Below the pieces are notes generated by a model. It saw nothing but the letters and a program-made list of their open reading frames with translations, did no database searches and was not told the origin of the DNA. From positions 1-36,715 of the forward strand of contig CAITDR010000703.1 of NCBI GenBank assembly GCA_903891165.1: a stretch of 36,715 bases of DNA, read 5' to 3'. The translations under genes were made by a program, and so were the position numbers. This DNA is from an uncultured Pseudomonadota bacterium. GTDB taxonomy: Bacteria > Myxococcota_A > UBA796 > SXON01. Below are positions 8,105 through 16,454 of the stretch, in pieces (position 1 is the stretch's first letter; each line of letters opens with the position of its first letter).

Positions 8105-11100
8105 TCAGGGCGACGTGGATGCGGTGGTACCCCAGTCAGCCTCGATCGCCTGTTGCAACGCAGCAACGGGTGCGTCGAAGGGCGTCGTACCCCAACGCCG
8201 CGCACTGTGATCCCAGGATGCACTGAAAAGAGACGTTCCATCCATACTGAACTCCACATAGGGAACGCGGTTGCTGTGGCCGGTGAGCAGGGCCAGCAAC
8301 CTCCCCTCGACCCCACTCCAGACCCGGATCGGCCCCTCCAGACTGGAGGCGGCTACCCAGCGATCATCAGGAGAAAAGGCTATATCCATCATCTTTTCAT
8401 CCAATTGCTTGCGCCAGATCAGGCTGCCGTCGGCCCGGCGCAGCCGCAGCTCCCCGCCCCCTACACTCAGAACCCGCTGCCCATCGGCGGAGATGTCCAC
8501 GGCGTCCGCCGCGGGGTCCGAAAAGAGCAGCTCGGCTTGAGGATGATCGGAGGAGCGAAAGCGCAGGATATTCCCACCTTCCTCCAATACAGCCGCCCAC
8601 TCACCGCTGGCACTCAGCCCCAGGTCCTGCACCGGGCGTGCACCCGCCTCGTCCCGCGTGACCTGCATATCCTGATACCGGAAAAATAGTGTACCTCGCC
8701 CAAAATCTCCAATCAGCGCGACGCCAGAGGCCAACATCCCTACCCGCCGCAGCTGGGTCTGCAGCTGCGGGCGCCGTGCGGTCCAGGAGAGCACATCGTA
8801 GAGGGTAAGTGTTTGCTCTCGCCCAGAAATCAGCAATAAAAAAGCACTATCGGCGCTGAATGCCGCGCCCTTCACCACCTCCTGATGCCGTTGGAGATCC
8901 ACCGGCTCTCCGCCGGAAAATAGTGGTTGAACGGTTGTCAACCCGTCCCCGCCGGTCAGCACCAGCCAGCGCCCATCCGGAGAGGGCACCGCCGCTGTCA
9001 AACCAGTAGGCGCGGTGTAGCTCAAGGGGGGCACATCCTCAGGGAGCGCCCAACGCCGCAGCGCACGCCCGGCGACCATCACCGCCCCCGACACCACCCG
9101 TAAAGCCTGGCGTTCCGAGCTGAGAAAATGCACCGGCCAGCTCCCCGTCTCTAGGTCCAGAAGCGCCGCTCCGGTATCCCCCAATACCGCTACCCGGCGA
9201 CCATCGGCGAGAAGCTCCAGCCCACGCACCGGTCCCACCGCGCTGGGGATCCGGTCGCCGAGGATTCCCGTCTCCGGATCCAGCAGCGCCAGGCTTCCAT
9301 TTGCGGTGCCCAACAAAATTTTATTGTGCACCCAACCCAAGGTCATCGGCGAGGGCAGCTCCGGAATCGGATAGCTGCGGACCCGGCCCCCCTCCCCCCC
9401 TACCACCACCTGACCGGTGAAGAGTACTGCCGCCATACGACGCTGGTCCGGAGAGATACTGCGCTGCAACACCGGAGAGGGCGCCCGCCCCCAGGAGCGG
9501 CGCTGCCCGGTGGCAACATCCACCGCCTCCAACCCCTCCACCGTACCCAGCGGCAACAAGGTGCCGACGGGAACGCCCGAGAAAGTAATCTGTCCGGTAG
9601 GAATCTTGAGGGAAACTGAATGGCCGTCGGCCAGAAGCTCCACCACCTCGCGTGGGTCAGACCCCATCGCAAAAATCCGCTCCCCCACAAAGGCCATGTC
9701 AGTGACCGGAAGGTCCCATTGTTGGATGGTTTTTTCCCCCGCTAGCAAGCGCAGCTTGGCCTCCCGCAGACAGAGGACCCGCTCCCCATCCGAGGAGAGC
9801 ACAATTTTTTCGCAGGTTGGAAGAGGAAGCATGGACAAAAGGTGGGGCCGGGGCGCCGGGGAGTAGCCGGACAGGATTCCCCGCGCATCGGGGCTGTCCC
9901 TCAAGGCGGCCGACCGAATTGCAAACATTTCTGCCTCAGCACGGTTCCCCGCCTCCCGCGCGTGGACGGCCTGCTGCAATAACGCCTCTGCAAGGTGACG
10001 ATCGGAGGCAGCAAGGGCAGCGGCGGTATGGGCTTCGGCCTGCTGCGCCCGGTCGCGCTCCGCCAAAATACGCAGGCCGCTGGCCGTCAAGGAGGTGATC
10101 AACAGCAGCAGGGCCACACCCGCCACCATCAGCGGCAGGCGCCAGGCGCGAAGCAGGCGTAGTAGAAGCTCTTTTGGGGAGTATCGGTATGCTCCGACGG
10201 GGCGACCATCCAAGTAGCTGGCCAGGTCTTCCGCCAGCATCTTCGCGGATGAATAGCGATCCGCCGGCAACGGTGCCATGGCGCGCTCCAGCACCGCCAC
10301 CAGCTCGGGCGGCGCACCCGGCACCTGAAGTGGCGGCACCCGGCCTCGGCGGAGCCGCTCTATGGCAGCCCGCGGCTCTTCTCCAGAAAATGGCGCCTTC
10401 CCACCAATAATTTCGTAGAGCACCGCACCCAGGCCCCAGATGTCCGAAGCCGGGCCAACCTCTTCCCCACGCGCCTGCTCGGGGCTCATATAGGCCAGGG
10501 TTCCCATCATAGAACCTGCTTGCGTTCGATGCGGGTCGCTGTCGCCGGTGCCGACGGGCAGCTCGGGAAGCTGGCCCTGGCGTGCGAGGCCCCAATCCAT
10601 CACCTGAGTCTCGCCGAACTCCCCAACCAGGATGTTCTCCGGTTTGAGATCCCGATGGATCACCCCCAAGGAATGGGCATAGGCCATCGCCTGGCAGCTG
10701 TGCAGGAGATGTCGAAGCAGGCGAAGGCGCCCCGGCAGGTCCCCCGCTCCGACTATCGCCTCGGCAAGGCTGCGGCCGCGCACCAAACGCATCACGTACC
10801 AGGCCCGCCCATCGGCACTGCGGCCCGCATCATGAACGGGAACGATCCCCGGATGATCGAGGATAGCGGTAATTTTTGCCTCGCGCGAAAGACGGGCCTC
10901 GTTGCCGGGAAGAGCCTCCTTGAGCGCCACCATACGGCCCAGGCGCAGGTCCAGAGCCGCCACAACCCGGCCCATACCCCCCACCCCCAAGAGCGCCCCA
11001 CGCACATAGCGGCTGGGCTCGGGCAGGTCAAAATCATCTGTGCGTGCCGATGTTTCTGTCACCGGAGAAGGCTGAAGCTCCCCGCTGATCACACCATTCC

Positions 11101-11149
11101 AGTGACCACTGCCCGTCATATCCAGGCCACGCTCTCCCGATCGGCTCAC
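8105..11149 (-). CDS. Transmembrane Hanks-type Ser/Thr protein kinase with C-terminal beta-propeller
   Basis: 1014 aa. The kinase domain is at about 47-315: glycine loop GVGGMGRVV (55-63), VALKE (K77), HRDLKPEN (D167, N172), DWG (D185) in place of DFG, and SPEQ (222-225). All catalytic residues are present, so it should be active. A transmembrane helix lies at about 338-356, then a short helical linker. Residues about 430-1010 have WD40/YVTN-type repeats such as SPDGRWLV, SADGQRVLSV and SPDDRWVAAS, predicted to be a periplasmic beta-propeller sensor. The start is a GTG preceded by GAGGAG. The GTG overlaps the TGA of the FHA regulator (GTGA), indicating translational coupling. It probably phosphorylates the FHA protein and/or the downstream coiled-coil protein. 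DWG in place of DFG is a variant seen in some bacterial kinases. Confidence 0.92.
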   Translation of the reverse strand: MSRSGERGLDMTGSGHWNGVISGELQPSPVTETSARTDDFDLPEPSRYVRGALLGVGGMGRVVAALDLRLGRMVALKEALPGNEARLSREAKITAILDHPGIVPVHDAGRSADGRAWYVMRLVRGRSLAEAIVGAGDLPGRLRLLRHLLHSCQAMAYAHSLGVIHRDLKPENILVGEFGETQVMDWGLARQGQLPELPVGTGDSDPHRTQAGSMMGTLAYMSPEQARGEEVGPASDIWGLGAVLYEIIGGKAPFSGEEPRAAIERLRRGRVPPLQVPGAPPELVAVLERAMAPLPADRYSSAKMLAEDLASYLDGRPVGAYRYSPKELLLRLLRAWRLPLMVAGVALLLLITSLTASGLRILAERDRAQQAEAHTAAALAASDRHLAEALLQQAVHAREAGNRAEAEMFAIRSAALRDSPDARGILSGYSPAPRPHLLSMLPLPTCEKIVLSSDGERVLCLREAKLRLLAGEKTIQQWDLPVTDMAFVGERIFAMGSDPREVVELLADGHSVSLKIPTGQITFSGVPVGTLLPLGTVEGLEAVDVATGQRRSWGRAPSPVLQRSISPDQRRMAAVLFTGQVVVGGEGGRVRSYPIPELPSPMTLGWVHNKILLGTANGSLALLDPETGILGDRIPSAVGPVRGLELLADGRRVAVLGDTGAALLDLETGSWPVHFLSSERQALRVVSGAVMVAGRALRRWALPEDVPPLSYTAPTGLTAAVPSPDGRWLVLTGGDGLTTVQPLFSGGEPVDLQRHQEVVKGAAFSADSAFLLLISGREQTLTLYDVLSWTARRPQLQTQLRRVGMLASGVALIGDFGRGTLFFRYQDMQVTRDEAGARPVQDLGLSASGEWAAVLEEGGNILRFRSSDHPQAELLFSDPAADAVDISADGQRVLSVGGGELRLRRADGSLIWRKQLDEKMMDIAFSPDDRWVAASSLEGPIRVWSGVEGRLLALLTGHSNRVPYVEFSMDGTSLFSASWDHSARRWGTTPFDAPVAALQQAIEADWGTTASTSP

Positions 11150-12039
11150 GCCCGCTCCTCGATCCGATCGTCGGGATAGAGGAAGAGCTCGAAATTGCCC
11201 GAGCCATCGGCCCGCACCAGATCCGGGCGTATACGCTGCTCACGAAGGTGCGCACGCAGGCGTGCAAGGTTCACATCCCACTTCCGACGGAGTGCGTTGC
11301 GATCGCCTTCGTCCGGCCAGATCTCGGCGGCCACCACCTCCCAAGAAACCGGCCCCCCCAGAGAGATCAGCTCGGCTAAAATTCTTCCTTGAATGCCGGA
11401 AAGAGAGACCGGCCCTCCCTCTTTCCGATGCAGGTGAACCGTATCGAAATTACTGATGATTTGTAGCGACCCATAGAGCGCAGCCCGGGTAGCCGGTCGC
11501 GCAGCACTCTCCAACGAGACGGCCAACGCATAAAAAATCTGGCCATCCAGCTCCAGTCGATCCCCGGGCCGCAGCTCGCGGGCCTCTTCGCCCGGCAAAC
11601 GGATACGCCAAGCAGCGCCGTTGCTCCAAATCCGGGCCGCCTTTGCATCGTCTGCGCGAGGTAAAAGCTGCGGACGCGGCTGGGTGACCAAGGTGCACAC
11701 GCCGGTGAGTACCTGACGCCCCAACCCCTCCCCCTCGATGGCCAGGACTTCGCGGGGGCGCTCGACTCGGGTCACCTCCAGAAAAAGCTCGCGGGAGAAC
11801 CAGATCCGCTGGCCCTCTTCAAAAACCAGCTCGTTCAGGGTTTTGGCCCCCAGCGAGAACATTCCCCGCAGGGAAAGCAGCTTCAGCTCGTCCCCCCGGA
11901 GGCTGACCATCGCATGTGCCTCCGAAACGGCCGCATCATCCAGGGGGAGTGCAGCCGACCAGAGCCTGCCGATGATATCGCCCGAAGACAGCTCGTATTC
12001 GGTTCCATCGGGGTGCAAAAGGCGGACATAGGCGCGCAT
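11146..12039 (-). CDS. FHA domain - winged-helix DNA-binding transcription regulator
   Basis: 297 aa from ATG 12039. Residues about 1-95 fit an FHA phosphothreonine-binding domain: GDIIGR (G24, R25), VSEAH (S39, H42), then the usual beta-strand pattern. Residues about 138-175 (NGAAWRIRLPG, LRPGDRLELDG) resemble a second partial FHA-like beta-sandwich. Residues about 210-288 match an OmpR/PhoB-type winged helix: SGIQGRILAELISLGGPVSW, a recognition-helix region with RRKWDVNLARLRAHL, then the wing GSGNFELF. There is no receiver domain, so phosphorylation input would come from the kinase whose gene it overlaps. First gene of a three-gene operon. A much longer upstream extension of the frame exists but is opposite the hydrolase gene, so I reject it. 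Confidence 0.82.
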   Translation of the reverse strand: MRAYVRLLHPDGTEYELSSGDIIGRLWSAALPLDDAAVSEAHAMVSLRGDELKLLSLRGMFSLGAKTLNELVFEEGQRIWFSRELFLEVTRVERPREVLAIEGEGLGRQVLTGVCTLVTQPRPQLLPRADDAKAARIWSNGAAWRIRLPGEEARELRPGDRLELDGQIFYALAVSLESAARPATRAALYGSLQIISNFDTVHLHRKEGGPVSLSGIQGRILAELISLGGPVSWEVVAAEIWPDEGDRNALRRKWDVNLARLRAHLREQRIRPDLVRADGSGNFELFLYPDDRIEERA

Positions 12040-12104
12040 AGGCCAGTATTCCCCGGTTTGGGCAAAGCTGCACGACCCAGCCGCCGCGCGGATGCAATTT
12101 TCTT

Positions 12105-12121
12105 CTGGACAGGTGTTCCAG
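12105..12121. promoter_or_regulatory. Inverted repeat in the divergent FHA / hydrolase spacer
   Basis: CTGGA-CAGGTGT-TCCAG, a short 5-bp-arm palindrome in the 117-bp divergent spacer. It is positioned where an autoregulatory operator could sit, but the arms are short and chance is a real alternative. Confidence 0.25.
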
Positions 12122-12156
12122 GAACCGCGAAAGGCAGGCCGTGATAGGGATCCTCG

Positions 12157-12966
12157 ATGCGGAAGTGGTGGCTGCTTGTGGGGGTGTTGATCGTGGCGAT
12201 TACAGGAATGTTCGGTCTGGAGATGCTCGAAGAAAAAATGCTCTTTCCCGCCCCTCCTTTGAGCCGGAACTGGCTGACGAAGCAGGCACAGGCTCAGGGT
12301 GCCGAAGAGCTTAGTCTGACGACGGAGGACGGGGTACGGCTCTATGGGTGGCGGCTGCCGGCCGAACGGGAGCGGCGGGGGGTGCTGATCTGGTTTGAGG
12401 GCAACGGTGCGTCGGTAGGCCAACGGCCTCGGGAATTTGAAAAACTCACCACCGAAGGCTGGGAAGTGGTGCAGGTGAACTACCGAGGTTATCCGGGCTC
12501 GGAGGGGCGCCCTTCGGAGGAGGGGCTTCGCAAAGATGCGAGGGCGGTCTATGACTATGCGGTGAAGATCGACGCAAGGGTGGCGGTGGTAGGAAAATCT
12601 CTGGGCGGCGGGGTCGCGGTGGGCCTTGCCGCCGAGCGCAATCTTCAATGGCTTTTGTTGGAAAGTACATTTGCTTCGGCACAACGGGTGGCCGTGGAGC
12701 TGTGGGGCTGGCCGGTGGAGCACCTGATCCACAACCGCTTTGACAGCCTGAAGCTGGCGGCGAAGGTACGCTGTCCGACAATGGTGCTGCATGGCGAGGA
12801 GGACTTTCTGATCCGGATCCCCCAGGCCGAAGATCTCGCCCGCAGCCTGGGCGCGCCGCTGCTGCGGGTGACCGGTGGCCACAACGACCCGCTGATGTTG
12901 CAGCATTGGGAGGAGGTCAAGGGCTGGATCGAGAAGGTGGAAGGCGGGAAGATCCGGGCGCGTTAA
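12157..12966 (+). CDS. Membrane-anchored alpha/beta hydrolase (BEM46/ABHD13-like)
   Basis: 269 aa. An N-terminal transmembrane anchor (about 4-20) precedes a single alpha/beta hydrolase domain. The nucleophile elbow is GKSLGG with S148. The acid is probably D216 in HGEEDFLI, and the base H242 in GGHND. FEGNG (80-84) and NYRGYPGSEG (109-117) fit the oxyanion region and the serine-peptidase-like alpha/beta hydrolases of the BEM46/YfhR group. All triad residues are present, so an active esterase or peptidase-like hydrolase is likely, with its catalytic domain on one face of the inner membrane. Substrate unknown. It starts 118 nt from the divergent FHA gene. Confidence 0.85.
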   Translation: MRKWWLLVGVLIVAITGMFGLEMLEEKMLFPAPPLSRNWLTKQAQAQGAEELSLTTEDGVRLYGWRLPAERERRGVLIWFEGNGASVGQRPREFEKLTTEGWEVVQVNYRGYPGSEGRPSEEGLRKDARAVYDYAVKIDARVAVVGKSLGGGVAVGLAAERNLQWLLLESTFASAQRVAVELWGWPVEHLIHNRFDSLKLAAKVRCPTMVLHGEEDFLIRIPQAEDLARSLGAPLLRVTGGHNDPLMLQHWEEVKGWIEKVEGGKIRAR

Positions 12967-12985
12967 GCCGGAAAAGACCGGGAAA

Positions 12986-13030
12986 GGTGGGAGGAGGAGG
13001 GACAGGAGGAAGGGCATCTCCCCTCCCACC
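12986..13030 (+). terminator. Long stem inverted repeat after the hydrolase gene
   Basis: GGTGGGAGG (12986-12994) pairs perfectly with CCTCCCACC (13022-13030). The stem can extend by a further four pairs past a single bulged A. It begins 20 nt after the hydrolase stop. No T-run follows, so it may be a non-canonical terminator or an mRNA-stabilising hairpin. Confidence 0.4.
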
Positions 13031-13067
13031 GGTGACAAATTCCGGTATACTGCACGCTGGAGGACGG

Positions 13068-14777
13068 ATGCTCCTGTTTGTGGCGACCGCCTGGGCCCTG
13101 GATCCCATTCCCCATGCCGTGGCTGTCCACCTGTCGGCGGCGGGTCTGGAACATTTGGGCGAGGGGATTGCCGCCCTTGCACCTCAAAAATTGACCGTCG
13201 GTGCCACCGCCGGGGAGCTGGCCTGTGACGCAGGTCAGCCCGAGGCGGTGCTCAGCTACGCGCTGGACGGGCTGGAGCTGGGCATCCATATCTCGGTTGT
13301 GGAACTGGTACCCTCAAATGGGAGGTTGGACCTCTACCTTCGGGGAACCTTGGACTCCAGCCGGGGTAGCCTGACCGTGAGTGGGGACTGCGCGGTGCTG
13401 GTGGATCTTGCCGAGGTCTGCTCTGTGGAATTGCCGGTCACCACCCTGGAAGCCCACATCGGGCTGGGGCTGGTCGCCATCCCCGGCGGGGTGGATGCGA
13501 CGGTGGACGTGGTGGAGCTGAACCTTTCCCCCATCGGAAATCCGCTCGACAATTGCCTGCTTTCCAGTGCTATCGGCACGTTGTTGGGCCAGAACTCCAG
13601 CGCCATCACCGACCTGTTGCTGGGGCTGGTGGAGCCTAGCCTCGCCGATCTGGGTGCCAGTCTGGAAGCCCCGATCGAAGATGCTTTTCAGCAGCTTTCG
13701 CTCTCCACTGAGCTGGCCTTAGGCGGTAGCACGGTAGGCATCGCCCTGGCGCCCGACACGCTGCAGATCGACAACAATGGCATGTTGATCGGTGTTTCTG
13801 CCACCATCACCGGCGGAGAGCCCAATCCCTGCGTACCTGAGGGGACCCCACCGGGCACCAACGCAGAGTGGCCGGCCTTCAGCGGGTTGGCCCCCGACGG
13901 ATCGTTGGCCTACGACGCCGCGGTGATGGTGAATAAGCAGCTGGTGGATGCGCTGTTGTACACCGTGTGGCAGTCGGGCATGCTTTGCCTGAGTGTACAG
14001 GATGCAGGTGGCCTTTCGCTGGACACCAGCCTGTTCGGGCCGGTGTTGGGGGAGGAGTTCGAGGCGCTTTTCCCCGTCTCCAAGCCCCTGACCCTGGTGA
14101 TCGCCGCCGACCAGCCGCCCGCGGTGCGCTTCTCCGAGAACGACGCCCCGATCCGGCTGTTGACCGAGGGCATCTCCCTGCGTGGCTACGCGGACATCGA
14201 CAGTCGGCAGGCCAAAGCCTTTGGAGTGGACCTCGCGGGCGAGATCGGCTTGGATCTCCCCTACGAAAATGGCACCCTGACCCCTGCGCTCATCATCGAT
14301 CCCACATTGTTGCACTTTGTGGAGCAAGACCACGAATTGTTGCCCTACGGCTACAGTGACGGACTGGCGGAGCTGGTGCCGACGCTGCTTTCCTCGGTAC
14401 TTCCTGCCGATCTGCTGCCGGTGGTGGCCATTCCCACCTACCAGGGGCTGGGGCTGGCGGGGCTGTGGTGGATGCCGGACCAGAGCGGCCAATGGCTGGG
14501 GGGCTACGCGCTGTTGTCGGTGGATGCGGTAGAGCCTATCGAGCTTCCCGGCTGCGAAGGTGCATCGCTGGGTTGTGACGGCGGCTCGTTGGACTACGAC
14601 ATCGAGTCGGCGCTGGGCTGTGGTGCAGAAGGCACCGGCTGTGACAATGGCTGCTCGGGGGACTCTTGCAGCGGCGGGAGTACCTGCACAACGGCGCCGA
14701 AGAAAAAGCGGGGGGGATCGCCGCTTCCTTGGTTGTTGGTGGGGGTGACGTTGTGGTGGAGGCGGCGGGTGGGATAG
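13068..14777 (+). CDS. Exported surface protein with MYXO-CTERM-like tail, possible lipid-binding fold
   Basis: 569 aa from ATG 13068, chosen because GGAGG directly precedes it and it begins a signal peptide (MLLFVATAWA, cleavage before LDP). Longer forms of the frame add a non-signal leader. The mature protein is rich in Leu, Gly, Asp and beta-prone segments. Its first half has a pattern I find reminiscent of BPI/TULIP lipid-binding domains (for example LSTELALGGSTVGIALAP), but this is only an impression. The C-terminus has a Cys/Gly-rich stretch (about 530-553), then KKKR, a short hydrophobic helix (PLPWLLVGVTLWW) and RRRVG. That is the Cys-helix-Arg layout of MYXO-CTERM sorting signals, with a longer than usual Cys-to-helix distance. 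It is probably anchored at the cell surface. A possible -10 (TATACT, 13046-13051) lies upstream. Confidence 0.75.
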   Translation: MLLFVATAWALDPIPHAVAVHLSAAGLEHLGEGIAALAPQKLTVGATAGELACDAGQPEAVLSYALDGLELGIHISVVELVPSNGRLDLYLRGTLDSSRGSLTVSGDCAVLVDLAEVCSVELPVTTLEAHIGLGLVAIPGGVDATVDVVELNLSPIGNPLDNCLLSSAIGTLLGQNSSAITDLLLGLVEPSLADLGASLEAPIEDAFQQLSLSTELALGGSTVGIALAPDTLQIDNNGMLIGVSATITGGEPNPCVPEGTPPGTNAEWPAFSGLAPDGSLAYDAAVMVNKQLVDALLYTVWQSGMLCLSVQDAGGLSLDTSLFGPVLGEEFEALFPVSKPLTLVIAADQPPAVRFSENDAPIRLLTEGISLRGYADIDSRQAKAFGVDLAGEIGLDLPYENGTLTPALIIDPTLLHFVEQDHELLPYGYSDGLAELVPTLLSSVLPADLLPVVAIPTYQGLGLAGLWWMPDQSGQWLGGYALLSVDAVEPIELPGCEGASLGCDGGSLDYDIESALGCGAEGTGCDNGCSGDSCSGGSTCTTAPKKKRGGSPLPWLLVGVTLWWRRRVG

Positions 14778-14804
14778 CAGAACAAAATCCTCCACCTTCG
14801 TGGC

Positions 14805-14816
14805 GGCTGATCAGCC
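14805..14816. terminator. Palindrome at the convergent junction 14777/14811
   Basis: GGCTGATCAGCC is a perfect 12-bp palindrome covering the TGA stop (14813-14811) of the cytochrome gene. A small CCAC-CTTC-GTGG hairpin precedes it at 14792-14803. No T-run. It follows the window-wide pattern of inverted repeats over stop codons at convergent ends. Confidence 0.35.
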
Positions 14817-16004
14817 CGGGCAGCCCTCTCCCATCCACGTGGCCACCAATTGGATGTCTGCGTCGGGGATCGCCGGTAAACCAAGTGGCATCCCCGGTTT
14901 TGTGGGACGCTGGATGTTCGCGGGGATCTGTCCGGGCAGCACCACGTCCCGCGGCAGCTCTTCGCGGCGACGTAGCATGGCTTCGAGGATGGCAGGGGCG
15001 TGTTTGGCCACCCCTTCGCGGCTTTGAAGCTCAATACCGGTGGCTGCCCACCCGAAACCTCCGGCGTTGCCGGGGCCGGCGCGACCTTCGTTTTGCGCGG
15101 GATCCATGTGGCAGTGGACGCAGATTTTTCCAAATACCTGGCTTTCTACCTGTTCCCAGCGCACGGTGGGGGTGGAGGAGGGCGGGCTACTTCCGTCACA
15201 GCTTGGCCGGGGCAACTTTGTCAGCTTGGCTGGCGCTTTGGCCGTACTTCCACCGGGATCGGCGAGCATCAAAAAATCGCGTAGCTGGATGGCGTCGGCA
15301 AGCGAGATACCCAGGTTGGGCATGATCGCTTTGGGGTGTAGCGCGGTAGGATTCTGGATCCATGCGACGATCCGGTCGGCTTTCATCCGCTTGCGGCTGT
15401 GTTGTAGGTCGGGCGCGGCGGGGATGCCGGGGCCGGGGTACACCGCGCCAAAACTGTGGCAGGCGATGCAGCCGCGTGTGGCAAAAAGATTCTTTCCCGC
15501 TTCGATATTGCTGGGGTCAGGGGTGGGTGTCGCGGGGACCGGTACCTGCTGGGCGCCGAACCATGCGGCGATCTCGCCCAGCTCGGCGGAGGACAGGCCG
15601 AGTCGCACCATGGTTTCGGGCATGGCGGGCCGTAGATCGTGGGGATTTCCCAGCCATTCCTGGATCCACGCGGGGTCCAGCCTGGCAGCGGCGACGCCCA
15701 GGTCGGGCACCGCGAAGTAGCTGGCCACGTTCCGCTCATAGCGCGGCCACAAGGGGAAGAACTCCATCGCCTTGGCGCGTGCGCTGGGGTTCTGCGACAC
15801 CGACCGCACCCACTCGTGGCAGCTCACACAGGAGCCGGCCCGATCCGGCGCGGCCACCCCAGGCGTGACGTGGCACATCGCGCAGTCGCCCTTCTGCACC
15901 GCCTGGTGACCGCCGGAGGGCTCACCGGCCGCCACCACCGGGTGCAACGCCAGCAGCAGCGTCAGGGCCGCCAGCAGCCCAAATCCCCACCATACGGGCC
16001 TCAT
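14811..16004 (-). CDS. Four-haem periplasmic c-type cytochrome
   Basis: 397 aa from ATG 16004 (GGAG 7 nt upstream). A signal peptide at about 1-26 is cleaved after VVAA or VAAG. Four CxxCH haem-attachment motifs are present: CAMCH (41), CVSCH (59), CIACH (179) and CVHCH (295). The first two lie close together, like a diheme NapC/NrfB-style pair with no obvious Met. The third and fourth begin class I cytochrome c-like domains, and M128 (AMPE) and M228 (IMPN) are plausible distal ligands. It should carry electrons in the periplasm. A Pro/Ser/Thr linker (about 250-282) separates the last domain. No oxidase or reductase subunit is adjacent, so the partner is unknown. Confidence 0.88.
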   Translation of the reverse strand: MRPVWWGFGLLAALTLLLALHPVVAAGEPSGGHQAVQKGDCAMCHVTPGVAAPDRAGSCVSCHEWVRSVSQNPSARAKAMEFFPLWPRYERNVASYFAVPDLGVAAARLDPAWIQEWLGNPHDLRPAMPETMVRLGLSSAELGEIAAWFGAQQVPVPATPTPDPSNIEAGKNLFATRGCIACHSFGAVYPGPGIPAAPDLQHSRKRMKADRIVAWIQNPTALHPKAIMPNLGISLADAIQLRDFLMLADPGGSTAKAPAKLTKLPRPSCDGSSPPSSTPTVRWEQVESQVFGKICVHCHMDPAQNEGRAGPGNAGGFGWAATGIELQSREGVAKHAPAILEAMLRRREELPRDVVLPGQIPANIQRPTKPGMPLGLPAIPDADIQLVATWMGEGCPG

Positions 16005-16034
16005 CAAAAACTCCGTCGTGGGAGGGTGACGCCA

Positions 16035-16064
16035 AAAGGGCGCCGGCGCTAGCCGCCGCCCTTT
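16035..16064 (-). promoter_or_regulatory. GC-rich hairpin in the cytochrome 5' leader
   Basis: AAAGGGCG (16035-16042) pairs with CGCCCTTT (16057-16064), and GGC-GCTA-GCC nests inside the loop. It ends 31 nt upstream of the cytochrome ATG (16004). In the minus direction it ends CGCCCTTTT, so it could be a second terminator for the upstream gene or a leader structure. Confidence 0.45.
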
Positions 16065-16107
16065 ACGGATCCACGGCAAACAGGGCTTATCCCCAGAAAC
16101 AAGAAAG

Positions 16108-16143
16108 GCCCGCATCAGCAAATTGCCGATGCGGGCTTTTTTT
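16108..16143. terminator. Bidirectional Rho-independent terminator
   Basis: GCCCGCATC (16108-16116) pairs with GATGCGGGC (16128-16136), with a further GCAA/TTGC pairing inside the loop. Seven T follow at 16137-16143. On the minus strand the stop of the small exported protein overlaps the A-run, and the hairpin then follows at once, ending in a T-rich CCTTTCTTGTTT. It ends that gene's transcript and separates it from the cytochrome gene. This is the only canonical U-tract terminator I see in the window. Confidence 0.85.
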
Positions 16144-16388
16144 CAGGAGGCAGGCTCCACTTCGGGGATCATGCTGGTCGGCGGGGTGGGGTTGACGGGC
16201 GCGGTCACCTCGGGGATGACCGGTCCGACGGCTTCCGGGACCACCACCGGCACGACCACAACCGGGGCTTTGGCAGCTTCATCCACCTGAACCATCGCCC
16301 GCTCCAACTTTTCGTTGGGAATGTACATGGCGCAGGCGAAGGCGGCGGTGGGAGCAAGAGAGAGGATTCCGACGATGAGAACACGCAT
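16143..16388 (-). CDS. Small exported protein with Val/Pro-rich tail
   Basis: 81 aa from ATG 16388 (GGAG 5 nt upstream; a longer frame start lacks a ribosome site). Signal peptide MRVLIVGILSLAPTAAFA, with cleavage before C19 at AFA-C. The cleavage could be by signal peptidase I or, less well, a lipoprotein site. A short conserved-looking core CAMYIPNEKLERAMVQVDE follows, then a low-complexity Val/Pro/Ala tail. I do not recognise the family. Its stop runs straight into a bidirectional terminator. Confidence 0.7.
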   Translation of the reverse strand: MRVLIVGILSLAPTAAFACAMYIPNEKLERAMVQVDEAAKAPVVVVPVVVPEAVGPVIPEVTAPVNPTPPTSMIPEVEPAS

Positions 16389-16454
16389 TTTGGCTCCTAT
16401 ACGCTTTCTAAACGCCGCAGAATTCCCCATCTTACAGGCCCCTTGCCAAAAAAC

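Noticed and set aside
12040-13182. Long N-terminal extension of the FHA regulator frame
   Set aside because: Runs antisense through the hydrolase gene; His/Pro/Arg-rich shadow. FHA homology begins directly after ATG 12039.
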